Position numbers and translations under genes: made by a program. Below, piece after piece: positions 28,989 to 38,194 of a stretch of DNA of 64,000 nt; positions within the stretch are counted from its first letter, which is position 1; the number at the start of each line of letters is the position of its first letter. The stretch is from contig NZ_VRLT01000029.1 in assembly GCF_008017835.1 (NCBI RefSeq), positions 62,001-126,000 on the forward strand. The letters run 5' to 3'. The notes beneath the pieces are model-generated. The model worked only from the letters and a program-made list of their open reading frames with translations. It was not told the origin of the DNA and did no database searches. This DNA is from Mesonia sp. HuA40. Lineage in GTDB: Bacteria > Bacteroidota > Bacteroidia > Flavobacteriales > Flavobacteriaceae.

Positions 28989-29483
28989 ATGGAAATAATA
29001 GACATCATTTTAATTCTATTTTTAGGTTTTGGTCTTATTCGAGGTTTGATGAAGGGCTTTATTAGAGAATTAGCCGCATTAGCTGCGTTAATTTTAGGGC
29101 TTTATGGCGCTGTTTATTTTAGTCATTTTGCCTATACCTTTATCGAAGAACAATTTAACTTATCGCCTGCATATTGCCAGTGGTTGGCATATGCTGCTAC
29201 TTTTTTACTTATTGCTGTGGGTATTCTTTTTGTTGGTAAACTGCTTACTAAGTTTGCGAGTGCATTAGCACTTGGTTTGCTAAATCGTGTACTTGGCGGA
29301 ATTTTTGGACTTTTGAAAGTAGCCTTTATTCTAAGCGCAATAATATATTTTTTCAATCAAGCCGTGCTACCTAATGAAAAAATTTTGTTTGATGCAAAGC
29401 AAAGTGTGCTTTACCCTAAAATAAAAATGTTGGCTCCTGCTATTTTACCAGATTTAGCCACTTGGGTGATAGATGCTGATTAG
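28989..29483 (+). CDS. CvpA family membrane protein
   Basis: 164 residues with four transmembrane helices and the CvpA signature IDIILILFLGFGLIRGLMKG. E. coli CvpA is linked to colicin V production and envelope stress tolerance. It converges on the carbonic anhydrase gene with a gap of only 4 bases. Confidence 0.9.
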   Translation: MEIIDIILILFLGFGLIRGLMKGFIRELAALAALILGLYGAVYFSHFAYTFIEEQFNLSPAYCQWLAYAATFLLIAVGILFVGKLLTKFASALALGLLNRVLGGIFGLLKVAFILSAIIYFFNQAVLPNEKILFDAKQSVLYPKIKMLAPAILPDLATWVIDAD

Positions 29484-29487
29484 ACCA

Positions 29488-30126
29488 TTAAAAATTAAGT
29501 CTATAGATTTCATCTAAGTCGTTATTACTACTTAGGTTTACATCAAGATCTTTAACTATACCTGTGCCTACCCCATAAGCCCAACCGTGTAGGGTTAGTT
29601 GCTGTCCGTTTTTCCAGGCATTTTGCACAATTGAAGTTTCGGCTAAATCGGTCACTTGCTCTTTTACATTTAATTCTACAAAAATATCCCAGCGTTCTTG
29701 AAAATCTGTAATACTTTCGAGCTGCTTCTTATGCATTCTATAAACATCTTTGATGTGTCTGATCCAATTATCTATTAAACCAATAGAGTTGTTCTGCATC
29801 GCTGCTTTTACCCCTCCGCAACCGTAGTGCCCACAAACAATAATGTGTTCTATTTTTAACGCATTAACCGAGTAATCTAAAACGCTTAGCATATTCATAT
29901 CGGTGTGAACCACTACATTGGCAATATTTCTATGTACAAAAACCTCACCGGGTTGAGCTCCAATAATTTGGTTGGCTGGTACACGGCTATCGGCACAACC
30001 AATCCAAAGCAGAGGTGGTTGCTGTCCGTTTTCTAGTCTTTTGAAAAAGTTCTTATCTTCGGTTAGTTTTTGTTCAACCCACTTCTTATTGTTTTCTAAT
30101 ATCTTTTTGTAATAGGCTTTTCCCAT
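29488..30126 (-). CDS. can: Beta-class carbonic anhydrase
   Basis: 212 residues. The zinc ligands Cys44, His100 and Cys103 and the Asp46-Arg48 dyad are all present (GCADSRVP, CGHYGCGG). It interconverts CO2 and bicarbonate in the cytosol. It is probably a single gene between the Bat operon end and cvpA. Confidence 0.95.
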   Translation of the reverse strand: MGKAYYKKILENNKKWVEQKLTEDKNFFKRLENGQQPPLLWIGCADSRVPANQIIGAQPGEVFVHRNIANVVVHTDMNMLSVLDYSVNALKIEHIIVCGHYGCGGVKAAMQNNSIGLIDNWIRHIKDVYRMHKKQLESITDFQERWDIFVELNVKEQVTDLAETSIVQNAWKNGQQLTLHGWAYGVGTGIVKDLDVNLSSNNDLDEIYRLNF

Positions 30127-30140
30127 GGAGGTTTGGTATT

Positions 30141-30178
30141 AGCTAATTATTTTTAACGAAAGTATAAAATAATTAGCT
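30141..30178. terminator. AT-rich hairpin between batE and can
   Basis: A perfect 13-bp inverted repeat AGCTAATTATTTT / AAAATAATTAGCT with a 12-base loop lies downstream of batE and just upstream of can. The weak base composition makes a terminator possible but not certain; it could be a regulatory site for can. Confidence 0.4.
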
Positions 30179-30206
30179 TCATCTATTTAACTTTCTCAAA
30201 AACAAA

Positions 30207-30965
30207 TCAAAGATTTTTTAAATCTCCTTGAGAAAGCCAACCCTGTTGATCATTGGGTAATTCAATTTTCACATAAGAATTAAAAGAATCGAGCACCTTA
30301 ACCTTTGTCCCCGCATGTAGCTGAATACTCGAGGTCGAATTCTTATTTGGTTCTGCAAGCAAAGCGGTTTTTTCGGCAAAAATAACCGCATATTCATTAT
30401 CACTTATTTCCGCATACCGCAAATGCGCAAACCAAAATAGAATTAAACTTGCCAATACAAAGAGAACACCAAAACTAAAACTTAGACGCTTCACACTACT
30501 TTTGCTGTTAAAAAAATAAAACACTCCACACAAAACTACTAGCAATGCTGAAATTATACTTAGCCAAGCCCAGAAAGAAAGCGGGAACTTGTTGATGGTT
30601 CTTTGCTTTATTTTTTCCATTCCAGTTAATTCGGCTTCTTGAATAACATCTATTCGCATCTGCTTTGCATATTCTAAATTATGTAGAACGTCTTGATCAT
30701 TAGGAGCCAATTGCAAAGCTTTCTCATAGTAATAAATACTCTCGGCTACATTTTCTAGTTTATAATGGGCGTTAGCCAAATTGTAATATACACTCACCGA
30801 TTCTATTTCCTGATCTAAAATAGATTCATACAATTTTATAGCTTGTTTGTAATCTTCCTGGCTATAAGCAGTTGCCGCTTGTTTAAAAAGCGCTGTAGGC
30901 TCTTGAGCCAAACCAATATAACTAAAGCCAATCACCCATACCAAAATACTTAAGAATCTCTTCAT
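30207..30965 (-). CDS. batE: BatE: TPR and SH3-domain membrane protein
   Basis: 252 residues. A signal peptide (to ~20) is followed by TPR repeats at ~25-105 (YNLANAHYKLENVAESIYYYEKAL), two transmembrane helices near 135-185, and a C-terminal bacterial SH3-like domain (LHAGTKVKVLDSFNSYVKIEL). This is the last gene of the Bacteroides aerotolerance-type operon, 2 bases behind batD. It probably scaffolds the periplasmic Bat complex. Confidence 0.88.
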   Translation of the reverse strand: MKRFLSILVWVIGFSYIGLAQEPTALFKQAATAYSQEDYKQAIKLYESILDQEIESVSVYYNLANAHYKLENVAESIYYYEKALQLAPNDQDVLHNLEYAKQMRIDVIQEAELTGMEKIKQRTINKFPLSFWAWLSIISALLVVLCGVFYFFNSKSSVKRLSFSFGVLFVLASLILFWFAHLRYAEISDNEYAVIFAEKTALLAEPNKNSTSSIQLHAGTKVKVLDSFNSYVKIELPNDQQGWLSQGDLKNL

Positions 30966-30967
30966 AA

Positions 30968-32731
30968 TTATAATTTTTTATCTAAGTGGGTAACAATGCG
31001 TTTTGCCTCTTCAAAATCGTGGTCAACATTAGCCTGAGCTAACGGAGTATAACGTGCCATTTCACAATTTTTAAGCAAGGTTATAAACTGTTCAATAATT
31101 TTATCTTCTACCTTATGCTGCTCTAGCACTTGAATCACTTTTTCCTTGTTTAAATCGCTATTGGCAATCTTTAATTTTGTTCGTATAAATCCGTAAAGCG
31201 CTCGTTCTAGATGAACATAAAAAGAATCGGGGCGCTTTTTATGCTGGTGTGCTTCATTTAAATACTTCCTCACCAATTTACTTGCGTTTCCTTCGCCAGC
31301 GTTAAGGCTAGAGTTGGCTCTTTTCTTTTTAAGAAAAACTAGTAAAGGTAAAATATAAAGTGGCGTTAGAAATAGCAACCAATACCCTAAAGATCTAAAG
31401 AAGCGATTTGCATTTGCCTCATGAAAAGCTGGATTTAATTTAAGAAACCGAAAAGGCTCTCGGCTTTGGGTAATGTTGTTTTTTTGAATCCCTATATTTT
31501 GATTGGTTGTAACCGATGTTTGTGATGTCATTCCAACTCCCCCTTCAACTTCGATTAAGGTTTCTTGGGCGGTCAAAGTTTTATAGGTACGCTGTTGCGG
31601 ATCAAAATACGAAAAAGAAAGCGCTGGGATAGGATATTTACCCTTTGTTTGTGGCACCAAAGTATAATTATCAAAGATTTTACCTTGCATTCCGTTTTGA
31701 GTTGTTCTCACTTCCTCAATATGCTCTGGCTCATAAACCTCTAAGGAAGAAGGAGTCACCAGTTTTGGCAATTGAAAAAGTTTTAAATTACCTTTACCAA
31801 ATACTTGCACTTTCGCCTCAAGAGACTCGCCTACTTGCAGGCTTTTCTTATTTACTAAAACATTAAATTTAAAATCGCCCACGGCTCCGTTAAAATTAGC
31901 CGGTCTATTTTCTGTAGGAAGTGGCTTAACTTTAATCGTTCTGGTCTTGGCCGATACACGCTGATCAATGGTCTCATATAACCTTCTACCAAAAAAATCT
32001 CTTCGATCAGATAGAACGTCTACAGAAAGCGATAAAGTGAGCGGTTCAATGCTTAACTCTCCTGTCTTTTGAGGATAAAGAACGGTTTTTCTTAAAGTTA
32101 CATAACGATATGGCTCTCCTAAATAAGTCCCCTCTTTTACTTCTAAACGTTTAATATCTATATTTTGACTCCAAAAATCGGCAAATTTAGGGTTGTCAAT
32201 TGGGCGCCAATTGCTAATATTTACCGACGGACTGATATACAATACATATTCTACACTTATACCTTCATTTAGGTAGGGTTGTTCATTAGATATGCGCGTA
32301 ACCAAGTGTATGCCTTGACTAGCGCGTTTGTTGGCGGTATTTTCCTGGTTAGGCTGATCTACTGCTGCCGAAACTGTTATGGTTACTGGCGAAGTTTTAT
32401 AGGTTTGCCCGTTTATTAAAACTTCGGCTTGACCGATTTCTAATTTCCCACGGCTGTTGGGTTCTAAATAATAACCATACGACTTTTTAAAGCTGCGTTT
32501 ACCATTGATGTAGCTATTGCTGATTGATTGATATGGCCCCCCTACTACGGTGAAATTCTTAAAAGCTGGTGGTTTGAAGTTATCGCCTTCTTGATTCATC
32601 ACAAAATCTACTCGTAAACGCTCGTTTAGGCCTAAAGAATTTCTACTTACCTCGGCTTCAAACTTAACTTGAGACCAAGCTACCGATATAAAAAGGAACT
32701 GAAATATAAATAAAACTAATTTTGCTCTCAT
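30968..32731 (-). CDS. batD: BatD: oxygen-tolerance family protein
   Basis: 587 residues. A signal peptide ends at ~20, several periplasmic beta-sandwich repeats (typical opening FEAEVSRNSLGLNERLRVDFVM) run to about 430, and one transmembrane helix near 447-467 leads to a cytosolic tail. It matches the BatD family. The stop and start junctions with batC and batE are 0-2 bases, so the genes are translated together. Confidence 0.92.
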   Translation of the reverse strand: MRAKLVLFIFQFLFISVAWSQVKFEAEVSRNSLGLNERLRVDFVMNQEGDNFKPPAFKNFTVVGGPYQSISNSYINGKRSFKKSYGYYLEPNSRGKLEIGQAEVLINGQTYKTSPVTITVSAAVDQPNQENTANKRASQGIHLVTRISNEQPYLNEGISVEYVLYISPSVNISNWRPIDNPKFADFWSQNIDIKRLEVKEGTYLGEPYRYVTLRKTVLYPQKTGELSIEPLTLSLSVDVLSDRRDFFGRRLYETIDQRVSAKTRTIKVKPLPTENRPANFNGAVGDFKFNVLVNKKSLQVGESLEAKVQVFGKGNLKLFQLPKLVTPSSLEVYEPEHIEEVRTTQNGMQGKIFDNYTLVPQTKGKYPIPALSFSYFDPQQRTYKTLTAQETLIEVEGGVGMTSQTSVTTNQNIGIQKNNITQSREPFRFLKLNPAFHEANANRFFRSLGYWLLFLTPLYILPLLVFLKKKRANSSLNAGEGNASKLVRKYLNEAHQHKKRPDSFYVHLERALYGFIRTKLKIANSDLNKEKVIQVLEQHKVEDKIIEQFITLLKNCEMARYTPLAQANVDHDFEEAKRIVTHLDKKL

Positions 32732-33613
32732 CTACCAATCTTTATCTGTTTGAACTTTTTTACCTTTTACTCTCTTGGCGTTTATTTTATCTTGAATTTC
32801 TTTTTCTTGATTCTCCATTGCTTCTAACAAATTCTTGATTTGCTGAGGAGAAAGTTTTCCTTCGCTAGGCTGCGGCTCTTTTTGTCCATCGCCTTCTTCA
32901 GGTTTTGCTGACTCATCCTTTTGATCTTGATCTTTGGGTTTTTGGCTATCTTGTTTTTTATCTCCTTCGTCTTGGGGCTTGTCTTTATTCTTAGAATCGT
33001 CTTGATCTTGATTGTTTTGGCTGTTTTGATTTTCTTGATCTTGATTATCTTTACTCTGATTATCCTTACTCTCTTGATTATCTTTTTTATTCTGGTTGTC
33101 TTGATCGTCTTGATTGTCTTGGTTCTGTTGCTCTTTTTCTTGCATTTTTTTAGCCAAAGCTAAGTTATATCGGGTTTGATCATCGTTAGGATTATTACGT
33201 AAGGCTTGTTTATAAGCCTCGACTGCAGCAGCATAATTTTTTTGACTCATAAACATATTGCCTTGGTTATGAAATGCTTTATGCTTTAAATCTTTTGTAC
33301 TGGCTTTTTGACCTGCTTCAAAAAAGCGCGTACTGGCTTCTATTGGTTTTGAATTATTAGAGTACAGATTGCCTATATTATATCGAGCTTCGGCAAGATC
33401 TGGATCTTTAGCAATGGCTTTTCGATAAGCGGCTTCGGCTGCAGGGAAATCTTCTTCTTCAATGGCCTGCTGTGCTTCAGAAAGATAAGATTGGGCTTGT
33501 TTTTGCTCTTCAGATAAGAGTTCTTGCCCTTGTACGGTTACAAATCCGAAAAGGAATAAAAGCACAAAGCTAAAATATACTTTATTTATTATCATGCCTA
33601 TTATCTTTATCAT
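32732..33613 (-). CDS. batC: BatC: TPR protein with a long Asn/Gln/Asp/Lys linker
   Basis: A signal peptide (probable start at the Met at 33595) is followed by three TPR units at ~40-165 (YRKAIAKDPDLAEARYNIGNLY). A low-complexity segment at ~170-250 is built almost only from Q, N, D, K and E in short DNQ-type repeats. The end, LSPQQIKNLLEAMENQEKEIQDK, is conserved in BatC. The linker is strongly charged and probably disordered. Its first codons overlap batB by about 30 bases. Confidence 0.9.
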   Translation of the reverse strand: MIKIIGMIINKVYFSFVLLFLFGFVTVQGQELLSEEQKQAQSYLSEAQQAIEEEDFPAAEAAYRKAIAKDPDLAEARYNIGNLYSNNSKPIEASTRFFEAGQKASTKDLKHKAFHNQGNMFMSQKNYAAAVEAYKQALRNNPNDDQTRYNLALAKKMQEKEQQNQDNQDDQDNQNKKDNQESKDNQSKDNQDQENQNSQNNQDQDDSKNKDKPQDEGDKKQDSQKPKDQDQKDESAKPEEGDGQKEPQPSEGKLSPQQIKNLLEAMENQEKEIQDKINAKRVKGKKVQTDKDW

Positions 33614-34637
33614 TAAACAAATTTAAACGTTTTACCCACGCTGTTTTTTTATCGAACATCAACAGTTCAAGTATAACCAAAAGTAGCGCTAGACCTACAA
33701 ACCATTGGAATTGATCTTTGTAACTGGCGAATTGCTTGGTTTCAAATTCTGTTTTTTCAATTTTACTCAATGCTTCACTTACTTGAGTTATTACTTGCTG
33801 AGTATTTGTACCATCAATGTATGTGCCATTTGTAGCTGCCGCAATTTGTTTTAAAGTACTAGGATCTAGACGGGTAATAACCGTTTCTCCATTCTTATCT
33901 TTTTTATATTGCTTTACTCTACCGTTCTCTTTTAGAGGGATTGTGCTCCCTTTAAGCGTTCCCACTCCAATGGTAATAATCGTTAAATCATTTTCTTTAG
34001 CATCTGCGAGAATTTCGGTTATTTGATGGTCGTGGTTCTCACCATCGCTTAAAATAATTAACACCTTACTGGTCTTACTGTTTTCTGGATAATAGCTTTG
34101 AGCCAATTGTATAGCCTCCCCAATGGCGGTTCCTTGGCTAGAGACCATGTTGGTGTTTAAGGCTTGTAAAAACAACTTAGCCGAACTATAATCTGTGGTT
34201 ATAGGCAATTGTGGGAAAGCACTCCCCGCGTAAGCAATAATTCCAATACGATCACTGGCCAAATTGTTGATGATTTGGTTTACAATTTGCTTGCTTTTAT
34301 CAAGTCGGTTGGGTGCTATATCTTCGGCCAACATGGATTTTGAAACATCCATGGCAAAAACTATATCTACTCCTTCTCTTTTTATGGTTTCGGTTTTTGA
34401 TCCTATTTTAAGATTGACTAAAGCGAAGGCAATGGCGCCAAAAATAAAACACCACAATATTAATTTTATAGTAGGTTTTATTACACTTTTATCTGGACTT
34501 AATTTTTGCAGAAATTGTTTTTCGGCAAATAGGTTTTGCTTGCGTTTACGCCACCACATATTGAGCAAAAAAACCATTATAAGAATGGGGATTAATGCCA
34601 ATAACCAAAAATATATTTTCTCTTCTAATACAAACAT
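33582..34637 (-). CDS. batB: BatB: VWA-domain membrane protein
   Basis: 351 residues. Two N-terminal transmembrane helices precede a von Willebrand A domain with the MIDAS motif DVSKSM at ~96-101 and its partner Thr and Asp residues (SDGENHDH), then a C-terminal helix. It pairs with BatA in a membrane complex thought to act with the MoxR ATPase. It overlaps batC. Confidence 0.93.
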   Translation of the reverse strand: MFVLEEKIYFWLLALIPILIMVFLLNMWWRKRKQNLFAEKQFLQKLSPDKSVIKPTIKLILWCFIFGAIAFALVNLKIGSKTETIKREGVDIVFAMDVSKSMLAEDIAPNRLDKSKQIVNQIINNLASDRIGIIAYAGSAFPQLPITTDYSSAKLFLQALNTNMVSSQGTAIGEAIQLAQSYYPENSKTSKVLIILSDGENHDHQITEILADAKENDLTIITIGVGTLKGSTIPLKENGRVKQYKKDKNGETVITRLDPSTLKQIAAATNGTYIDGTNTQQVITQVSEALSKIEKTEFETKQFASYKDQFQWFVGLALLLVILELLMFDKKTAWVKRLNLFNDKDNRHDNK

Positions 34638-35651
34638 TTACACAAAGCTTCTTAATAAGGTATTCTTAATCAATACTTCTAACAGCAATAAGAAAGCCGC
34701 TATAAGCACCAAAACACGATACTTTTCGTCGTAATTGTAAAACTTAAACTCTTCTATCTCTGTTGTTTCTAACTTATTTATTTCTTCATAAATTTTTTCG
34801 AGTTTATCATTATCTGTTGCTCTAAAGTACTGCCCACCTGTTTTATTAGCAATCTCTTTTAGCAAGGTTTCATCGATTTCAACGGGCACACGACCGTAAT
34901 TAAAATTACCTTGACGGTCAATTGATACCGGCCCGAGAGCCATACCGTTACTGCCTAGGCCTATGGTGTAGGTTTTAATATCGTACTCCAAAGCTAATTC
35001 GGTAGCAATTTTAGGATCTATAAAGCCAGCGTTATTTACCCCATCAGTTAAAAGTATAATTACTTTACTTTTCGCTTCGCTATCTTTTAATCGGTTAACC
35101 GAGGTAGCTAACCCCATACCAATCGCGGTTCCGCTTTCTATTAAGGTGTTGTATTCAATATCGTTTAAGGCATTGAGCACAATGCGTTTATCACTGGTAA
35201 TAGGGGTCTTGGTAAAACTCTCACCGGCATAAACCACAAGTCCTATTCGATCTGTTGGTCGCGCTTGGACAAAATCTGAAGCTACTTCTTTTAAAGCTTC
35301 TAAGCGATTTGGTTTTAAATCTCTTGCCAACATACTGGCCGAAACATCAATGGCCATTACAATATCAACTCCTTGGGTTGTATTGGTCTGGGTAGAAACA
35401 TCAACGGTACGTGGACGAGCCATGGCCGTGATTAATAAACCTATAGCCAGAAGTCTAAAAACCATTAAAATTGGTTTAAGTTTTGAAAGCCAACCTTGAT
35501 CTCCCGAAAATCCAGATAGGCTCGATAATTTTACCGTTGCATTTTGCTTGTTATAGGTATAAAATTGCCAAGCAATTAAAAACGGGAAAATCAAAAATAG
35601 CCAAAACCATTGCGGGTGTTCAAATGTAATATCGTTTAATGCTGTAATCAT
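34638..35651 (-). CDS. batA: BatA: VWA-domain membrane protein
   Basis: 337 residues with the BatA layout: transmembrane helices at ~15-30 and ~60-80, a VWA domain with MIDAS DVSASM (~103) and LTDGVNNAG, and a terminal helix. Directly abutting batB (1 base) and overlapping the upstream gene by 4 bases, it is a core part of the operon. Confidence 0.94.
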   Translation of the reverse strand: MITALNDITFEHPQWFWLFLIFPFLIAWQFYTYNKQNATVKLSSLSGFSGDQGWLSKLKPILMVFRLLAIGLLITAMARPRTVDVSTQTNTTQGVDIVMAIDVSASMLARDLKPNRLEALKEVASDFVQARPTDRIGLVVYAGESFTKTPITSDKRIVLNALNDIEYNTLIESGTAIGMGLATSVNRLKDSEAKSKVIILLTDGVNNAGFIDPKIATELALEYDIKTYTIGLGSNGMALGPVSIDRQGNFNYGRVPVEIDETLLKEIANKTGGQYFRATDNDKLEKIYEEINKLETTEIEEFKFYNYDEKYRVLVLIAAFLLLLEVLIKNTLLRSFV

Positions 35652-37279
35652 TTTTTGGCCGTATTTAATTCAACAGAATTAACAATGCGTGAGGTAATCT
35701 CCTGTGCATAGCTATCTTGATCTGGATAAATTAATATAATTTGTTGGAAAGCTCCTTGATAACCAAAATTTAAAATTTGATAGCTTTTTCTTATCGTTTG
35801 CTCCTTCTTTTCTAGTGAATAGCTAAAGCTCCCAAAAACTTTCTTGCCCTTTATGCCATCTATAGTTGTGAAATCTTCATCTTTTACAAGAATATTTTTA
35901 GCGCCTATTTTTTCTAAATCCTGTTGAATAGCGGCAATACTTTGATCTAGGTTGAATTGGGTCTTTTCAGGATAAACCATAGTACGCACTACAATATGAT
36001 AAGGTGCGCTCATAGTTCCATAATAAAACTCTTCTACGCTACCGCCTTGAGGTACATCGGCTTTGTTGATTTGGTTTTCTAGCCTTCTGGTGAGCACCTT
36101 GGGCGTGATGATCTTAACTTCAGGATAACCGTATTTACTGCTTATCCATTCTTGGTTAAGAAGTTCTTTATTAGAATCATACACTAATAAATCACGCACA
36201 AAGTCGCTTCCTTTAAAAGCCGTAAACGCTACTCCACTAGCAATCGCCACACCCAAAACAATTAAACCGGCATAAATAATTTGTCTTTTTTTCTGTTTCT
36301 TTCTTTGGGCTGCAAGGTAGGCTTCGTCTTGTTGGAGCTCTTCTAAGGTAGGCGCTGGTATGGCATTCTTTAAATTTTGTATATATTTTTCTGTTCTTTT
36401 TCGATCTTCTTGAGCGGCTAACTTGCCTTGTTTAAATCCGGCAAATTTTACTAGATCTGCTCGCTTTAGAAAAAGCTCAAATTCATCTATTAACTCATTT
36501 TCAAGCAGCAATTTACCTTGTTTTTGTTTGGCTTTTAATAAAGCGATAAACTCTGAAGTAGTACTTTCTAATGCTCGCGCATCGATCTCCTGGTCTACAT
36601 ATCCCTTTAATGCTTCGGTTAAGACCGTGTAAAATCTTTTTTCTTCTCCTTGAGCTAACAAATCTTGCTGGTCGAGTTCTTTTAATCTGAATAAAGCTTG
36701 TTCAAAAGGTGGTAATTTGGCTTTTTGACTACTTTTTTTCTTCCGTAAATAAATACCTAAAACTAGCAATATCAAAACCAGTACTAAAATACCTACAAGA
36801 ACCCAATAATTAAAAGATAGTGGGGGTTCATAGTAAATGGATTCTTTAACCGGAAATAGTTTTTGTTTGGTAGTATCTACCTCAACGTCCAAGACCTTAA
36901 CAGCTAAAGAATCGGTGTAAAAATTATAGTTATTAACGCTCACCGTCTGGCCTGGCAAAATATATTCACCGGCATCAAAAGAAGTAATAATATAATTTTT
37001 TATAAATTTTAATTTCTCTTTTGCTGTTAAAGTGTCTAAGCTAGTTTCTACCACCTCTAGGGGTAAAAAACTTTGGCCTTCTGTAAATTTAATTTGGGCA
37101 GAGCTATCGGCAACCACTTCAATTTTATAATTAATTTGTTCGCCAATTTTTATTTGATTGGTATCTAAGCTTGCGCGGATTTCTTGCGCGACGGAGTCAT
37201 GGTTAACACAAAATAGACTAAGCGCAAGAATGAACAAAGCCCTATTATTAAAAAAACTGAATGCTTTATAATTACCCAT
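35648..37279 (-). CDS. BatD-like / Bat operon membrane protein
   Basis: 543 residues. A signal peptide (~1-31) precedes a periplasmic beta-sandwich like the BatD repeat (SLDTNQIKIGEQINYKIEV), a transmembrane helix near 158-180, and a cytosolic helical region. A second helix near 333-355 leads to a C-terminal domain of about 180 residues. This is the usual gene between DUF58 and batA in flavobacteria. Compared with BatD it is a different build, with a second membrane span and an extra exported domain. The function of that domain is not known to me. Confidence 0.75.
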   Translation of the reverse strand: MGNYKAFSFFNNRALFILALSLFCVNHDSVAQEIRASLDTNQIKIGEQINYKIEVVADSSAQIKFTEGQSFLPLEVVETSLDTLTAKEKLKFIKNYIITSFDAGEYILPGQTVSVNNYNFYTDSLAVKVLDVEVDTTKQKLFPVKESIYYEPPLSFNYWVLVGILVLVLILLVLGIYLRKKKSSQKAKLPPFEQALFRLKELDQQDLLAQGEEKRFYTVLTEALKGYVDQEIDARALESTTSEFIALLKAKQKQGKLLLENELIDEFELFLKRADLVKFAGFKQGKLAAQEDRKRTEKYIQNLKNAIPAPTLEELQQDEAYLAAQRKKQKKRQIIYAGLIVLGVAIASGVAFTAFKGSDFVRDLLVYDSNKELLNQEWISSKYGYPEVKIITPKVLTRRLENQINKADVPQGGSVEEFYYGTMSAPYHIVVRTMVYPEKTQFNLDQSIAAIQQDLEKIGAKNILVKDEDFTTIDGIKGKKVFGSFSYSLEKKEQTIRKSYQILNFGYQGAFQQIILIYPDQDSYAQEITSRIVNSVELNTAKK

Positions 37280-37280
37280 A

Positions 37281-38147
37281 TTAGCCTCTCTGTTTAAAAT
37301 AACCCAACAATTTTCTCACATAACTCTCGTCTACGCGTGTTTGTAAAACACCAGCCCCACTTGCTTTAAATGCTTTTTTAAAATAATCTACTTGTTTAAG
37401 GTAATGCGCCTTGTAGGATTTTCGTACTCTAGCAGAACCTGTATTCACCAGTTTTATATTGCTGGTTTCGGCATCTTGCATTTGCACCAAACCTACATTT
37501 GGCATTTCAAATTCACGTTCGTCGTACACCCTGATTCCCGTTACATCGTGCTTCTTGCTTAATATTTTTAGCGGTTTTTCGTAGCTACCGCTCATAAAAT
37601 CCGATAAGATGAAAAGAATAGCGCTTTTACGCAACATATTTTGTAAATACTGTAAAGCCTGATTGATATCTGTTTGGTTTTTCTGGGGTTCAAACTCAAT
37701 TAATTCCCGAATGATGCGCAAAACATGTGAGCGGCCTTTTTTGGGCGGAATATACAATTCAACTTTATCTGTAAAGAGCAGTAATCCTATTTTATCATTG
37801 TTTTGGGTAGCCGAAAAGGCTAAGGTAGCCGCAATTTCTGTTAGTATATCGCGTTTAAATGCGGCTCGTGTACCAAAGTTTGCCGAAGAAGAAACATCAA
37901 CCGCTAGCATCATAGTAAGTTCGCGCTCTTCTTCAAAGACCTTTACAAAGGGTTCATTATAACGAGCTGTTACATTCCAATCTATAGCTCTTACATCATC
38001 TCCAAATTGATATTGCCTTACTTCGCTAAAAGTCATTCCTCTGCCTTTAAAAGCAGAGTGGTATTCCCCACCAAAGAGATGATTACTCAGCCGGCGGGTT
38101 TTAATTTCAATTTTTCTAACTTTTTTTAATAATTCCTTTGTTTCCAT
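37281..38147 (-). CDS. DUF58 domain protein of the MoxR-Bat operon
   Basis: 288 residues, cytosolic. The DUF58 signature RQYQFGDDVRAIDWNVTAR is at ~44-62, and a VWA-like fold with DVSSSA follows. It is found after moxR in nearly all Bat operons and is presumed to bridge the AAA ATPase to the membrane VWA proteins. Confidence 0.93.
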   Translation of the reverse strand: METKELLKKVRKIEIKTRRLSNHLFGGEYHSAFKGRGMTFSEVRQYQFGDDVRAIDWNVTARYNEPFVKVFEEERELTMMLAVDVSSSANFGTRAAFKRDILTEIAATLAFSATQNNDKIGLLLFTDKVELYIPPKKGRSHVLRIIRELIEFEPQKNQTDINQALQYLQNMLRKSAILFILSDFMSGSYEKPLKILSKKHDVTGIRVYDEREFEMPNVGLVQMQDAETSNIKLVNTGSARVRKSYKAHYLKQVDYFKKAFKASGAGVLQTRVDESYVRKLLGYFKQRG

Positions 38148-38194
38148 ACTATAAATTCAGCTCACACAATACCTCTTCTGCCTACCGCTCCTAT

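Noticed and set aside
32921-33163. An 80-residue hydrophobic frame on the plus strand opposite batC
   Set aside because: It is the antisense reading of the BatC low-complexity segment; Ile/Leu/Val runs arise from the Gln/Asn/Asp/Lys codons.
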